Position numbers and translations under genes: made by a program
Shown: one piece after another, positions 1-7,914 of the stretch
Layout: each line of letters begins with the position of its first letter
Numbering within the stretch: the stretch's first letter is position 1
Source of the DNA: JAIOSM01 sp023143455
Lineage (GTDB): Bacteria; Desulfobacterota; Desulfobacteria; Desulfobacterales; Desulfobacteraceae
Direction of reading: 5' to 3'
NCBI GenBank assembly: GCA_030632885.1
Contig: DAOVTW010000002.1
Coordinates: forward strand, 48,900 to 112,899
Length of the DNA: 64,000 nt
The notes under the pieces: generated by a model
Told to the model about the DNA's origin: nothing
The model's database searches: none
The model's input: only the letters and a program-made list of their open reading frames with translations

Positions 1-100
1 GATTTTTCCCATTAATACATAGCTGACCATCAATCATATTAATATTGCCTGTTGTCAAAGGAAAATCCTGATCAGTAACAGTGCCTACAACTGCTAACAT
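1..100 (-). CDS. Partial CDS, unrecognised, last seen gene of the selenium operon
   Basis: Only the first 33 codons lie in the window. The ATG at 100-98 overlaps the stop of the DUF3343 gene by a few bases (ATGTTAG), so the two are translationally coupled. The visible N-terminus starts MLAVVGTVTDQDFPLTTGNI and continues with INMIDGQLCINGKN; I do not recognise the family. Its position downstream of DUF3343, yedF and yedE suggests a role in selenium or sulfur handling, but that is inferred from context only. Confidence 0.55.
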   Translation of the reverse strand, partial: MLAVVGTVTDQDFPLTTGNINMIDGQLCINGKN

Positions 101-627
101 TGTTTTTTTATCTCCTCAAAGGCAAGCCCAAGAGCATAGCCACAAAGTGTATGCCCGATTTCAAGGGGGTCAGGTGCCTGTGCCAGAGTTTTTCCTACCA
201 TTTTACAAGCAAGATATGGTACATCTGGGCATCCGCCTCCTGAAATATTTACAATTAATTGAGTTTCTATTTCTATTGTGATTTTCATATTTGCGGCTCT
301 GACCATTAAAAACGCCCCGAAATTTTTTACATGGAACAGATCCACTGGTATGAGTAAAGGGTCTGTGACAGGAACTATTTGCTGAGGAGAAATATCTGCT
401 TTTTTTAAAAGCCGTAAAATATTCAGTTCTTTAATAAGTTCAAATTCAATAACAAGGTCGCATCCTGTCTGAATTCCAGGGGGAGGACCCATTACTCGTA
501 TTTTGACATTATTTGACTTTAAGGTCTTTTCAGCCTGAATGACTTCACTGGTGTTTTCGAACACCAGTATGCCAAGACCTTCCTTTGATAAAATAGTGTC
601 TTTTTTGTTTTTAAATATACTTAGCAT
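94..627 (-). CDS. DUF3343-domain putative Se/S carrier-like protein
   Basis: Protein of 177 aa. The N-terminal ~85 residues have the DUF3343 pattern: a short ferredoxin-like fold with VFENTSEVIQAEKTLK, then GPPPGIQTGCDLVIEF, where the GC motif carries the likely active cysteine. A second half of about 90 residues has a glycine- and cysteine-rich segment (SGGGCPDVPYLACK) and a C-terminal Cys. DUF3343 is known from comparative genomics to co-occur with selenium-utilisation genes such as yedE and yedF, and has been proposed to carry Se/S. It lies 23 bp downstream of the yedF-like gene and overlaps the next gene, so it belongs to one operon. The domain call is fairly secure; the biochemical role is inferred. 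Confidence 0.7.
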   Translation of the reverse strand: MLSIFKNKKDTILSKEGLGILVFENTSEVIQAEKTLKSNNVKIRVMGPPPGIQTGCDLVIEFELIKELNILRLLKKADISPQQIVPVTDPLLIPVDLFHVKNFGAFLMVRAANMKITIEIETQLIVNISGGGCPDVPYLACKMVGKTLAQAPDPLEIGHTLCGYALGLAFEEIKKQC

Positions 628-650
628 GTTAAAAAAAATTATATTTACTA

Positions 651-869
651 TTAATCCTTAATAAGAGTAATTTTATATTCATCCCCTTGTTGTTCAATGT
701 CCTTAATTGTATATTTTTTGTTTTCAGCTGCTCTTGATACATTTTCCTTTGATGCATCAGTGTCAGTAAAAACTATTATTTCATTTTCATTGCCTGATTT
801 CACAGCATCCATAAACATTAAAACTGGCTGAGGACAGGAAAGCCCTCTTGTATCAATTGTTGTACTCAC
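651..869 (-). CDS. yedF: YedF/TusA-family sulfurtransferase-like selenium-metabolism protein
   Basis: A 72-residue protein of the TusA/SirA fold. Near the N-terminus it has the signature DTRGLSCPQPVLMFMDAV, whose CPxP cysteine (residue 12) is the persulfide/perselenide carrier in TusA. The IVFTDTDASKENVSRAAE segment is typical of the YedF branch. It is only 11 bp from the yedE-like transporter gene and 23 bp from DUF3343. YedF-YedE pairs are associated with selenium uptake and trafficking. The assignment to YedF rather than TusA rests mainly on this context. Confidence 0.78.
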   Translation of the reverse strand: MSTTIDTRGLSCPQPVLMFMDAVKSGNENEIIVFTDTDASKENVSRAAENKKYTIKDIEQQGDEYKITLIKD

Positions 870-880
870 AATTAAACTCC

Positions 881-1966
881 TTATATTTTTTTTCTCATTG
901 TAAACCCAATGAATAAACAGATTACAAGCCCGACTACCACAGCCGTTACCCCATGCGGACCAACACCTTTTGGCGAACTTGCTAACCCGAAATTGTGTGC
1001 AATTGCAGCTCCCATGATCATTCCCAGAACAAAAATTGCAGCATCCCCATCACCTTCACCGGAAAGGAAAAGTTGACGCCCAGGACAACCTCCGGCAAGC
1101 GCAAATGCAAGACCTGCAAGCACCATCCCTGCAAAATTCCAGATATGCATTGCATGAGCAACCGGCTGGCCGGTGAATCCCGGGTTAAATTGACCAAAAA
1201 CAAAGTTTGTAATAAATGCAAAGACCACTAATGCTATCACTCCAGAAAAAAGATGCATTTGTCGGAATAAAATCAGATCTCTGAAAGCACCCATGGTACA
1301 GAATCTGCTTCTCTGGGCAATAAAACCGATAAACAGACCAGCTCCAAGGGATAGCAACAATGGTGCATGCATGGCTCCAGGACCTTTAAGGCTGTAAAAT
1401 AACACTCCTGCTTTGTTCTCGCCAGCAAGCTGAGGATAAATAAGCATCAAGCATAGAAGACCAAGCATTAGAAGAGGTAAAAGCAGACCTGCACTTTTAT
1501 GTGTCGGCTTACTTTGTCCTAAGTTGTATCCATTTTTTAAAAATTGAACACCTATCCAGATACCACCTGCAAGTCCAATTAGACCTATGATTGCATTTCC
1601 GTCTCCACCGGCAAGGCGTAGAAGCGCCCGCCAGGGGCAGCCTAAAAATACAAGTGCCCCAATCATTGCAAACATGCCAAGAGTAAACCTGACAATGGGA
1701 GCTGAACCTGAACGAGGTTTAAATTCTTTAAAACTGAAAGCTGCGACCAAGGCACCTAAAACAAACCCAATAATTTCCGGGCGGATATATTGTACAACAC
1801 CTGCTCTGTGAAGTCCTATTGCTCCTGCAATGTCTCTTTCAAAACACGCAACACAAATTCCCATATTCCCGGGGTTTCCAAATTTTTGCAGCAACCCGGC
1901 TAAAACACCAATAATTGCACCAACACAGATAACCCCCCATCTGGTGGCAAAAAAGTTTTTTATCAT
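881..1966 (-). CDS. yedE: YedE-family selenium/thiosulfate-type membrane transporter
   Basis: A 361-residue polytopic membrane protein with around ten hydrophobic segments, arranged as two YeeE/YedE repeats. Conserved cysteine-containing pore motifs are visible: CVACFERDIAGAIGLH early, FLGCPWRALLRLAGGDGNAI, RSRFCTMGAFRDLILF, and AGGCPGRQLFLSGEGDGDAA. YeeE/YedE proteins move reduced sulfur or selenium compounds across the inner membrane by relay between cysteines (known for the thiosulfate member YeeE). The adjacent yedF and DUF3343 genes point to the selenium branch. As the first gene of the operon it follows a 270-bp intergenic region that should contain the promoter. Confidence in the family is high; substrate is inferred. 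Confidence 0.82.
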   Translation of the reverse strand: MIKNFFATRWGVICVGAIIGVLAGLLQKFGNPGNMGICVACFERDIAGAIGLHRAGVVQYIRPEIIGFVLGALVAAFSFKEFKPRSGSAPIVRFTLGMFAMIGALVFLGCPWRALLRLAGGDGNAIIGLIGLAGGIWIGVQFLKNGYNLGQSKPTHKSAGLLLPLLMLGLLCLMLIYPQLAGENKAGVLFYSLKGPGAMHAPLLLSLGAGLFIGFIAQRSRFCTMGAFRDLILFRQMHLFSGVIALVVFAFITNFVFGQFNPGFTGQPVAHAMHIWNFAGMVLAGLAFALAGGCPGRQLFLSGEGDGDAAIFVLGMIMGAAIAHNFGLASSPKGVGPHGVTAVVVGLVICLFIGFTMRKKI

Positions 1967-2237
1967 TTTGTATTCCTTTTAAATTTATTTAATTACTATT
2001 GTTCTGTTTGTCATAAATTTTTTAGGAAATCCAATTGATAATCATGATAGAAAAAGAGTAATCTATAGATGATATCAATATGGTAAAAAATATATGTTTT
2101 GTGCAAATTTATCAATTAAGCTCGCTCCAAGGTTTTGCCATTTTGAACAAGCTTCATTGCAATTAAAATTTAATTAATTGCAATCTTTTGAAACCATCTC
2201 CTTGTTTTTGGCAGAGTTGCATCCTATAATCATAAAT

Positions 2238-2423
2238 ATGAATAGTGAAATAAAAACAGAAGATTCATTAAATGTTGACAAGAGCTTAATTGCAATGTTT
2301 CTTAAATTGTCACCTGATGATCGGATCCTTTCTAATGATAACATGATACGTACAATTATTGAGCTTAGGAACGCATATGAGCAACAAAAAGCAAACAGCA
2401 TTAGATCTAAGTGCAATTCTTGA
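2238..2423 (+). CDS. Small hypothetical partner of a nucleotidyltransferase-like gene
   Basis: About 61 aa from the ATG at 2238; an upstream TTG at 2178 is possible but less likely. The central LSPDDRILSNDNMIRTIIELRNAY is predicted helical and resembles small proteins often encoded directly before MNT-fold nucleotidyltransferase-like genes. Its 3' end overlaps the next gene by 47 bp in another frame, which implies translational coupling. By analogy with MNT-type modules it could be an antitoxin-like or accessory protein; no HTH is obvious. Confidence 0.5.
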   Translation: MNSEIKTEDSLNVDKSLIAMFLKLSPDDRILSNDNMIRTIIELRNAYEQQKANSIRSKCNS

Positions 2424-2877
2424 AGGTTTATTGGAATCGGACATAGAATTTATTTTGGTTGGCGGTCTTGCTGCTGTTGTACAAGGAGCACCTGTCACCA
2501 CAATGGATGTTGACATAGTCCATAATCAATCTTCTGAAAATATATCCAAATTGATTAAATTTCTCAAATCAGTTGATGCAATATATCGTCGTCCAGATGA
2601 TAAGGTGATTGAACCCAATGGAAAAGATATCTCAGGTATGGGTCATTTTCTCCTTAAAACTCGATTTGGTCCTCTTGATGTTTTATCTTTTATTGAGCAG
2701 AGAAAGGTTTATGCTGATCTCCTTAAACATACCGTGGAGATTAAGTTTAGGAACCGTATTGTTAAGGTGCTTGATCTTAAAACATTGATCGATCTCAAAA
2801 AATTGTCTAAAAATCCTAAAAACAAACAAAAGTTAATGGTATTGGAAGAAACTTTAAGGCAGATCAATGGAGAATGA
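2377..2877 (+). CDS. Nucleotidyltransferase-fold protein (MNT/AbiEii-like)
   Basis: 166 aa from ATG 2377, chosen because AGGA sits 6 nt upstream; a TTG six codons earlier is less likely. The N-terminal IEFILVGGLAAVVQGAP followed by TMDVDIVHN matches the pol-beta nucleotidyltransferase pattern (hGG ... DxD). The D-x-D pair (VDIV) is the expected metal-binding element. The Lys-rich C-terminal tail (DLKTLIDLKKLSKNPKNKQK) is common in this group. It follows and overlaps a small coupled gene, the organisation of a toxin-antitoxin-like or defence-derived module. Function has not been established for close relatives that I can name. Confidence 0.65.
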   Translation: MSNKKQTALDLSAILEGLLESDIEFILVGGLAAVVQGAPVTTMDVDIVHNQSSENISKLIKFLKSVDAIYRRPDDKVIEPNGKDISGMGHFLLKTRFGPLDVLSFIEQRKVYADLLKHTVEIKFRNRIVKVLDLKTLIDLKKLSKNPKNKQKLMVLEETLRQINGE

Positions 2878-2894
2878 AAATTTTCAATTAAGAT

Positions 2895-3635
2895 CTAATT
2901 TATGATTTCGTCAATTGCAATATTGGCGATCATTAAACCAAAAGTTCCTGTTATATAAGGGACTGTCCCAAGGGGAGGTCTTTTTCTTCCATGGTCTGGC
3001 TCTGAATTTAATTCTAACTCTAATTCAGAGACAATTTCTTGAACACTATTCTTTGGTTCTTCCATAGAGTAAACACATTTGACATTTTCAGAAATTCCAC
3101 GCCTGCGAAGCCTTCGCCTTACAAATCGTGCAAGGGGGCAAACACTTGTTTTAAAAATATCACTTATTTTTATCATGGATGCATCTGTTTTACCGGCAGC
3201 TCCCATGCTCGAAACTATTTTCAAACCATTCTCTTTTGCTTTACAGATAAGGTTCACTTTAGAGTTTAATCCGTCTATGGCATCGATAACAACATCAATA
3301 TCTTTTGATAGCAAGGTTTCTATGCTTTCAGCATTAACAAAGGAATCATGGATTTCAACAATAGCGTTAGGATTAATATCTTTTATTCTTTTTTTTGCAA
3401 GTTTTGCCTTTTTTTTTCCAATTGTGGAATGCAAAGCATAAATTTGGCGATTGATATTAGTTATATCTATTTCATCAAAATCAATCAGGCTGAAAAATCC
3501 AACACCTGTTCGTGCCAATGCTTCTACGGCAAATGAACCAACAGCTCCAAGCCCAAAGACTGCAATCTTTGCTTGTTTGATTTTATTTAATGCTTCAGAC
3601 CCGAGAAGTTGTTCTGTCCGTGTAAATTGATTCAT
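2895..3635 (-). CDS. tcdA: tRNA threonylcarbamoyladenosine dehydratase (TcdA/CsdL)
   Basis: A 246-residue E1-like ThiF/MoeB-fold protein. The nucleotide-binding loop GLGAVGSFAVEALARTG is near residue 30, followed by DFDEIDITNINRQIYAL, the ATP-binding and Mg site typical of E1-like enzymes. TcdA cyclises t6A to ct6A at position 37 of ANN-decoding tRNAs in the cytoplasm. Length and motifs fit TcdA better than MoeB or ThiF, which carry extra zinc cysteines that are missing here. It sits 18 bp downstream of crcB in a tcdA-crcB-tatD cluster transcribed leftward. Confidence 0.87.
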   Translation of the reverse strand: MNQFTRTEQLLGSEALNKIKQAKIAVFGLGAVGSFAVEALARTGVGFFSLIDFDEIDITNINRQIYALHSTIGKKKAKLAKKRIKDINPNAIVEIHDSFVNAESIETLLSKDIDVVIDAIDGLNSKVNLICKAKENGLKIVSSMGAAGKTDASMIKISDIFKTSVCPLARFVRRRLRRRGISENVKCVYSMEEPKNSVQEIVSELELELNSEPDHGRKRPPLGTVPYITGTFGLMIANIAIDEIIN

Positions 3636-3653
3636 TAAAATTGATCTTATTTT

Positions 3654-4031
3654 TTATGATTTGAATGCTATCTGAAAACCAATAAATGCAGCAAAAAGTC
3701 CTACTATTACTTGAACTGTTATATTAAGCAGAGTTTGAATAGAATCTCCATTTTGCATCATTTCAATGGTTTCATAACTGAATGTTGAAAAGGTAGTATA
3801 ACTGCCAAGAATTCCAACAAACATGAATAATCGGATTTGAGAAGTAAAAAAATGATGGTTTTCAGCCCATCCATTTAAAAGTCCTAATAAAAGGCAACCA
3901 GAAATATTAGCAATGAGCGTGCCAAGGGGAAAGGATAGTCCTTCAAAGAGTCCTTTAGACCATATTGTAACCATATGGCGCATTACAGCCCCTATAAAAC
4001 CACCAATACCAACTAGAAAAATACCCTCCAT
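3654..4031 (-). CDS. crcB: CrcB/Fluc fluoride ion channel
   Basis: A 125-aa protein with four hydrophobic helices. It shows the Fluc hallmarks: GGFIGAVMRHMV at the N-terminus, the conserved FPLGTLIANISGCLLLGL (TLxxN) segment, and GILGSYTTFSTFSYE, the TTFSTF pore motif that lines the fluoride path. Fluc channels assemble as antiparallel dimers in the inner membrane and let fluoride leak out. A single gene implies a homodimer. No fluoride riboswitch is expected directly in front of it, because tatD is only 5 bp upstream. Confidence 0.9.
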   Translation of the reverse strand: MEGIFLVGIGGFIGAVMRHMVTIWSKGLFEGLSFPLGTLIANISGCLLLGLLNGWAENHHFFTSQIRLFMFVGILGSYTTFSTFSYETIEMMQNGDSIQTLLNITVQVIVGLFAAFIGFQIAFKS

Positions 4032-4036
4032 AATTT

Positions 4037-4846
4037 TTATTGTCCTGATATATTAAATAACCTGACTCCATTATTATATGTTTTTACTACAAATTCTTTT
4101 ACAGGAATTTTTTTTATTTGTGAAGCAATATTTGCAATAAAAACAAGGTTTTCTGGTTTATTGATTGCATTTTTCTCCTGATGTAGTGGCATGCTTGGCA
4201 GAATATCAGGGCTGTCTGTTTCAATCAACATTCTATTTTCTGATACAATTTCCAGGGCTTTAATTGGCTTTCTGGCATTGGGCCGTGTTATGGAGTCTGA
4301 AAAAGAGATATAGAAACCATATTTTTCAAATATTGGAATCATATCAGCAGACCCTGAATAAGAATGTATAAGACCTTGAGCTGGAAGGTCGCCTATTTTT
4401 TTTAGTATGTTGATAAACAAATCCCATGCTTTTCTAATATGAATTGAAATGGGAAGCTCCAGCTCTTTTGCAAGGATTAGCTGATCTGTAAATATTTTTT
4501 CTTGTAATGGTCTGTTGGGCACTTTAATGGCAAAATCCAGCCCTGCTTCACCAATCCCTGGTAAAAAATTATTTTTAAGCCTTGTTTTTTCGGTCCTTAA
4601 AAGATCTGCAAGCTTGTTTTCCCATTCGAATGAAATGTTATCCATATACCATGGGTGTATTCCATAACATGGGATAACAAAATCATGTTCTAAAGAAAGA
4701 TTTTGTACATCAAGCCAGTCTTGTTCACACGTTGCACAGCAGACCATATATTCAACACCTGCAGAGTTAGCGTTTTTAATTGTCTGATCAATATTCTCAC
4801 TTAATCGTGAGGACTGCAAATGACAATGTGCATCAATTAGTTTCAT
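4037..4846 (-). CDS. TatD-family metal-dependent hydrolase
   Basis: 269 aa with the amidohydrolase/TIM-barrel TatD pattern: DAHCHLQ at the N-terminus (two metal-ligand histidines), GIGEAGLDF (glutamate ligand), PISIHIRKAW, GLIHSYSGS, and ETDSPDILP near the C-terminus (aspartate ligand). TatD enzymes are cytoplasmic 3'-5' exonucleases or deoxyribonucleases acting in DNA repair and quality control. It is the first gene of the tatD-crcB-tcdA run; about 145 bp separates it from the divergent DUF362 gene, so promoters for both directions are likely there. Confidence 0.86.
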   Translation of the reverse strand: MKLIDAHCHLQSSRLSENIDQTIKNANSAGVEYMVCCATCEQDWLDVQNLSLEHDFVIPCYGIHPWYMDNISFEWENKLADLLRTEKTRLKNNFLPGIGEAGLDFAIKVPNRPLQEKIFTDQLILAKELELPISIHIRKAWDLFINILKKIGDLPAQGLIHSYSGSADMIPIFEKYGFYISFSDSITRPNARKPIKALEIVSENRMLIETDSPDILPSMPLHQEKNAINKPENLVFIANIASQIKKIPVKEFVVKTYNNGVRLFNISGQ

Positions 4847-5000
4847 TTAGTAAAAGTCCTAAAGCCTCAGTAAAACCTTATTTTATACTATTCGATTAAA
4901 AAAGGTTAACAAAAAATATTTTTAATTTAATTTGTATCTATGGTAAGATTATAACTATTTTTATTAAAATAGCTGTCATATTTATAGGAGGATGGGTAAA

Positions 5001-6431
5001 TTGCTTGAACATAAGGTTATTATAAGGCGTTGTAATGAGTATGACCCTGATCTTATTTCTAAGATTGTCAAAGAAGGTATGGAAGAATTAGGAGTTAAGC
5101 CTTTTGGGAATATCCTTTTAAAACCAAACACTGTAATTGCACACCCAGAAATTTTTCCCTATGCTTTTACGAGAAAAGAACTTTTAGATGGTGCGCTTGA
5201 TGCCACAAAAAAAACTTCAGAAAATGTAAAAGAAATAAGTGTGGGTGAACGATGTGGCATAACCATTCCCACAAGATTTTGTTTTAAGCATGCAGGCTAT
5301 CCTGAAGTAATTAAAAAACATAAAGCAAAAACATATTATTTTGATGAAGAAAAAAGTGTTCCTGTAAAGTTAACAAAAGAAGGAAGACTTAGAGACAGAG
5401 TTTTTATTCCAAAGTCTGTTACCCAGTGTGATTTTTTAATTAATCTTCCCAAGTTTAAATCTCATCCCTGGACAAGGCTTACTTTGAGTTTGAAAAATTT
5501 TATTGGTATTCAGGATGACCGGCACAGACTGGTTGATCATAATATTCATTTAGAAGAGAAAATTGCTGATTTGCAGGAGGTAGTTCAGCCAAAATTTATA
5601 GCCATTGATGGAATTATTGCAGGGCAAAAGATGATGTTAACTCCTGAGCCATTTCCTTTGGGCGCTATTATTATGGGTACAAATTCATGCGCTGTGGATA
5701 CTGTATGTTGTCATATGGTCAATGTGGATCCTCAAGATTTAAAACATCTATGTTTAACATCTCAAAGAGGGTTTGGACCAATGAACCTTGATGAGATTGA
5801 AGTGTCAGGCGATTATCCCCTTGCCGAAGTTCAGAAGAAAACAAAAGATTTCGCTTTTTGCATGGAACGAATTGATGATTATTTTAAAGATCACAAAGCC
5901 ATCTCATGTACCTTAGGTAAATTTCCGGAAGGGCGGGACTATTGCTGGGGAGGATGTCCTGGAGCTTTACAAGAGGCAATGCACATTTTTAAAGGCTTTG
6001 ATCCTGAGGTTGAAGATAAGATGGAAAAAGTACGTGTTGTAATCGGAAAAGTTGATAAGCCTCTTAACCTTACAAAGGGAGAAAAAGTACTTTTTGCAGG
6101 AGACTGTACTTCATGGGAAGGAGAGATTCAGGGGAGAAAGGTGAAAATCGAATCTAACTTTAAGACAAAAACCGAAGTAAATGAATGTAAAACAAAATCC
6201 AATGACATGCTTAAAAAAAATATAGGATCTTTTTTCAAGGGTTTATTTCTTGGGAAAAAACCCTTTATACATGCAAAAGGTTGCACAATCTGTGTCGCAG
6301 ACCATGTCCATTATCTTTCTTTTCTTGGGAAAATAAAAAATCCAAATTATGATAAAAGATTGGTTTTTGGTATTGCAATCAGTTATTTGCGTATGATAGT
6401 TTCCAGATTTTGGAATACAATAAGGAGTTAG
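5001..6431 (+). CDS. DUF362-domain protein
   Basis: About 476 aa. An ATG at 4992 directly abuts the ribosome-binding site AGGAGG (4986-4991) with no spacer, so the TTG at 5001, nine bases further on, is the more plausible start; an ATG start cannot be excluded. The N-terminal ~300 residues form a DUF362 domain (ILLKPNTVIAHP, CDFLINLPKFKSHPWTRLTLSLKNFIG, DGIIAGQ), a fold often found fused to ferredoxin domains. The C-terminal part has scattered cysteines (WGGCPG, KGCTICVADHVHY) that could bind metal. The biochemical role of DUF362 proteins is unsettled. Confidence 0.75.
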   Translation: MLEHKVIIRRCNEYDPDLISKIVKEGMEELGVKPFGNILLKPNTVIAHPEIFPYAFTRKELLDGALDATKKTSENVKEISVGERCGITIPTRFCFKHAGYPEVIKKHKAKTYYFDEEKSVPVKLTKEGRLRDRVFIPKSVTQCDFLINLPKFKSHPWTRLTLSLKNFIGIQDDRHRLVDHNIHLEEKIADLQEVVQPKFIAIDGIIAGQKMMLTPEPFPLGAIIMGTNSCAVDTVCCHMVNVDPQDLKHLCLTSQRGFGPMNLDEIEVSGDYPLAEVQKKTKDFAFCMERIDDYFKDHKAISCTLGKFPEGRDYCWGGCPGALQEAMHIFKGFDPEVEDKMEKVRVVIGKVDKPLNLTKGEKVLFAGDCTSWEGEIQGRKVKIESNFKTKTEVNECKTKSNDMLKKNIGSFFKGLFLGKKPFIHAKGCTICVADHVHYLSFLGKIKNPNYDKRLVFGIAISYLRMIVSRFWNTIRS

Positions 6432-6445
6432 AAAATATATAAATT

Positions 6446-7342
6446 ATGAGAATAGTAACAAGGCCGGATTTTGATGGGATTGTATGTGCAGTTTTTATAG
6501 AACAATCGGAAAATATTACAGAGCCTGTGAAATGGATTGAGCCTGGAGATGTTCAGCAAGGTACAGCAGATATTAAGGATGGCGATATCATGGCAAATCT
6601 GCCCTATGATGAAAGATGCTCTGTATGGTTTGATCATCATATTTCAAATGTTCCTTTCTCAAAAGTTGAAGGCTCATTTAAAATAGCTCCTTCAGCCGCA
6701 GGAATTGTTTACGAATATTATAAAGAAAAAGGTCTTTTAAAAAAGAATTTTGATGAGCTTGTTGAACAGACCGATATTATTGATGCAGCGAAACTTACTA
6801 AAGATCAAGTGCTAAATCCCCAAAAATATCCATATATTCTTCTTTCCATGACTGTGAAAAACAAGGATGAGTCTGATCCGAAATATTGGAATAAGCTTAT
6901 CTCTTTATTAAAGGATATGCCAATCAAAGATATTATAGAAGATAGCGAAGTAAAAAAGAGAGCAAAGATTGTTTTAGAGGAGAATATTGTTTATGAAAAA
7001 TATCTTAAAGAATATACAAAAATAGAAGGGAATATATCTGTAACTGATTTTAGGTCTTTTGATCAATCTCCTTCTGGCAACAGGTTTCTTTCATATCATC
7101 TTTTCCCTGATACTATTGCAAGCATTACAATAAGAAATAAGGTCGAAAATAAAAATCAAATTCTTTTAAGTATTGGAAAAAGTATTTTTAATAATAAAAG
7201 TAATGTAAATATTGGTAAACTTCTTTCAAATTATAGTGGTGGAGGGCATGACGGTGCTGGTGGATGTACTCTTAATGTTGAGACAGCTGAGGTAGACATT
7301 AAAAAGATTATTAGTATAATGGTGGAAGATAGAGAAAATTAG
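6446..7342 (+). CDS. DHH-family phosphoesterase
   Basis: 298 aa, starting 14 bp after the DUF362 gene. N-terminal RPDFDGIVCAVF supplies the DxD metal ligands, WFDHHISNV is the DHH motif, and the C-terminal DHHA1 domain ends in YSGGGHDGAGGCTL. The architecture matches the exopolyphosphatase/oligoribonuclease-like branch of the DHH superfamily, whose members hydrolyse phosphodiester or phosphoanhydride bonds with Mn2+. No DRTGG or CBS domains are present. The substrate cannot be told from sequence alone. Confidence 0.78.
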   Translation: MRIVTRPDFDGIVCAVFIEQSENITEPVKWIEPGDVQQGTADIKDGDIMANLPYDERCSVWFDHHISNVPFSKVEGSFKIAPSAAGIVYEYYKEKGLLKKNFDELVEQTDIIDAAKLTKDQVLNPQKYPYILLSMTVKNKDESDPKYWNKLISLLKDMPIKDIIEDSEVKKRAKIVLEENIVYEKYLKEYTKIEGNISVTDFRSFDQSPSGNRFLSYHLFPDTIASITIRNKVENKNQILLSIGKSIFNNKSNVNIGKLLSNYSGGGHDGAGGCTLNVETAEVDIKKIISIMVEDREN

Positions 7343-7425
7343 AATTGGTGCGCCTTGACTTTTTTTTACATAATTATTAAATTTTTAAATACTAATGAAA
7401 TAATACTAATCAATGGGATATAAAA

Positions 7426-7914
7426 TTGAATATAGTTTCTATTGTTGGAAAATCCGGCGCAGGTAAAACAACACTTATAGAGAAGTTAATTAAGGAATTA
7501 AAGAGAAAAGGCTATATCGTTGGCACTGTAAAGCATACACATAAAGGTTTTCATATGGATAAGAAGGGAAAGGACTCCTGGCGACATCGAAATGCAGGGT
7601 CAGATGCAACCCTTTTAATAGCTCCCGGGATAATTGCACTTGTAAAAGATGAAGAACTTGATGTGATAGAAGAGATACAAGCATATCTCTCTGATATGGA
7701 TATTGTATTGGTAGAAGGATTTAAGAGAGAAAATCTTCCAAAAATTGAGATTTTCAGATCAGATGGAGATCATAAAGGGCCATTATGTATGGATGATAAT
7801 AACCTGGATGCTTTTGTTACTGATTCAGATTATGCTCCTGATGTTCCAAGGTTTGGTCTTAAGGATATTGACGCTATAACTCAGTTTATCGAAAAGCAAT
7901 ATTTGAAAGTATAA
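7426..7914 (+). CDS. mobB: MobB-type GTP-binding molybdenum-cofactor protein
   Basis: 162 aa beginning with a TTG codon; the P-loop GKSGAGKTTLIEKLI lies within the first 25 residues. TVKHTHKGFHMDKKGKDSWRHRNAG and the hydrophobic VLVEGFK stretch are diagnostic of MobB. MobB binds GTP and assists MobA in attaching the nucleotide to molybdopterin (bis-MGD). This fits an anaerobe likely to use Mo/W enzymes such as formate dehydrogenase. The next gene starts immediately at the stop codon. Confidence 0.85.
   Translation: MNIVSIVGKSGAGKTTLIEKLIKELKRKGYIVGTVKHTHKGFHMDKKGKDSWRHRNAGSDATLLIAPGIIALVKDEELDVIEEIQAYLSDMDIVLVEGFKRENLPKIEIFRSDGDHKGPLCMDDNNLDAFVTDSDYAPDVPRFGLKDIDAITQFIEKQYLKV

Noticed and set aside
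2178..2237. N-terminal extension of the small gene to TTG 2178
   Set aside because: No ribosome site upstream of it, and the extension has no similarity; ATG 2238 is preferred.
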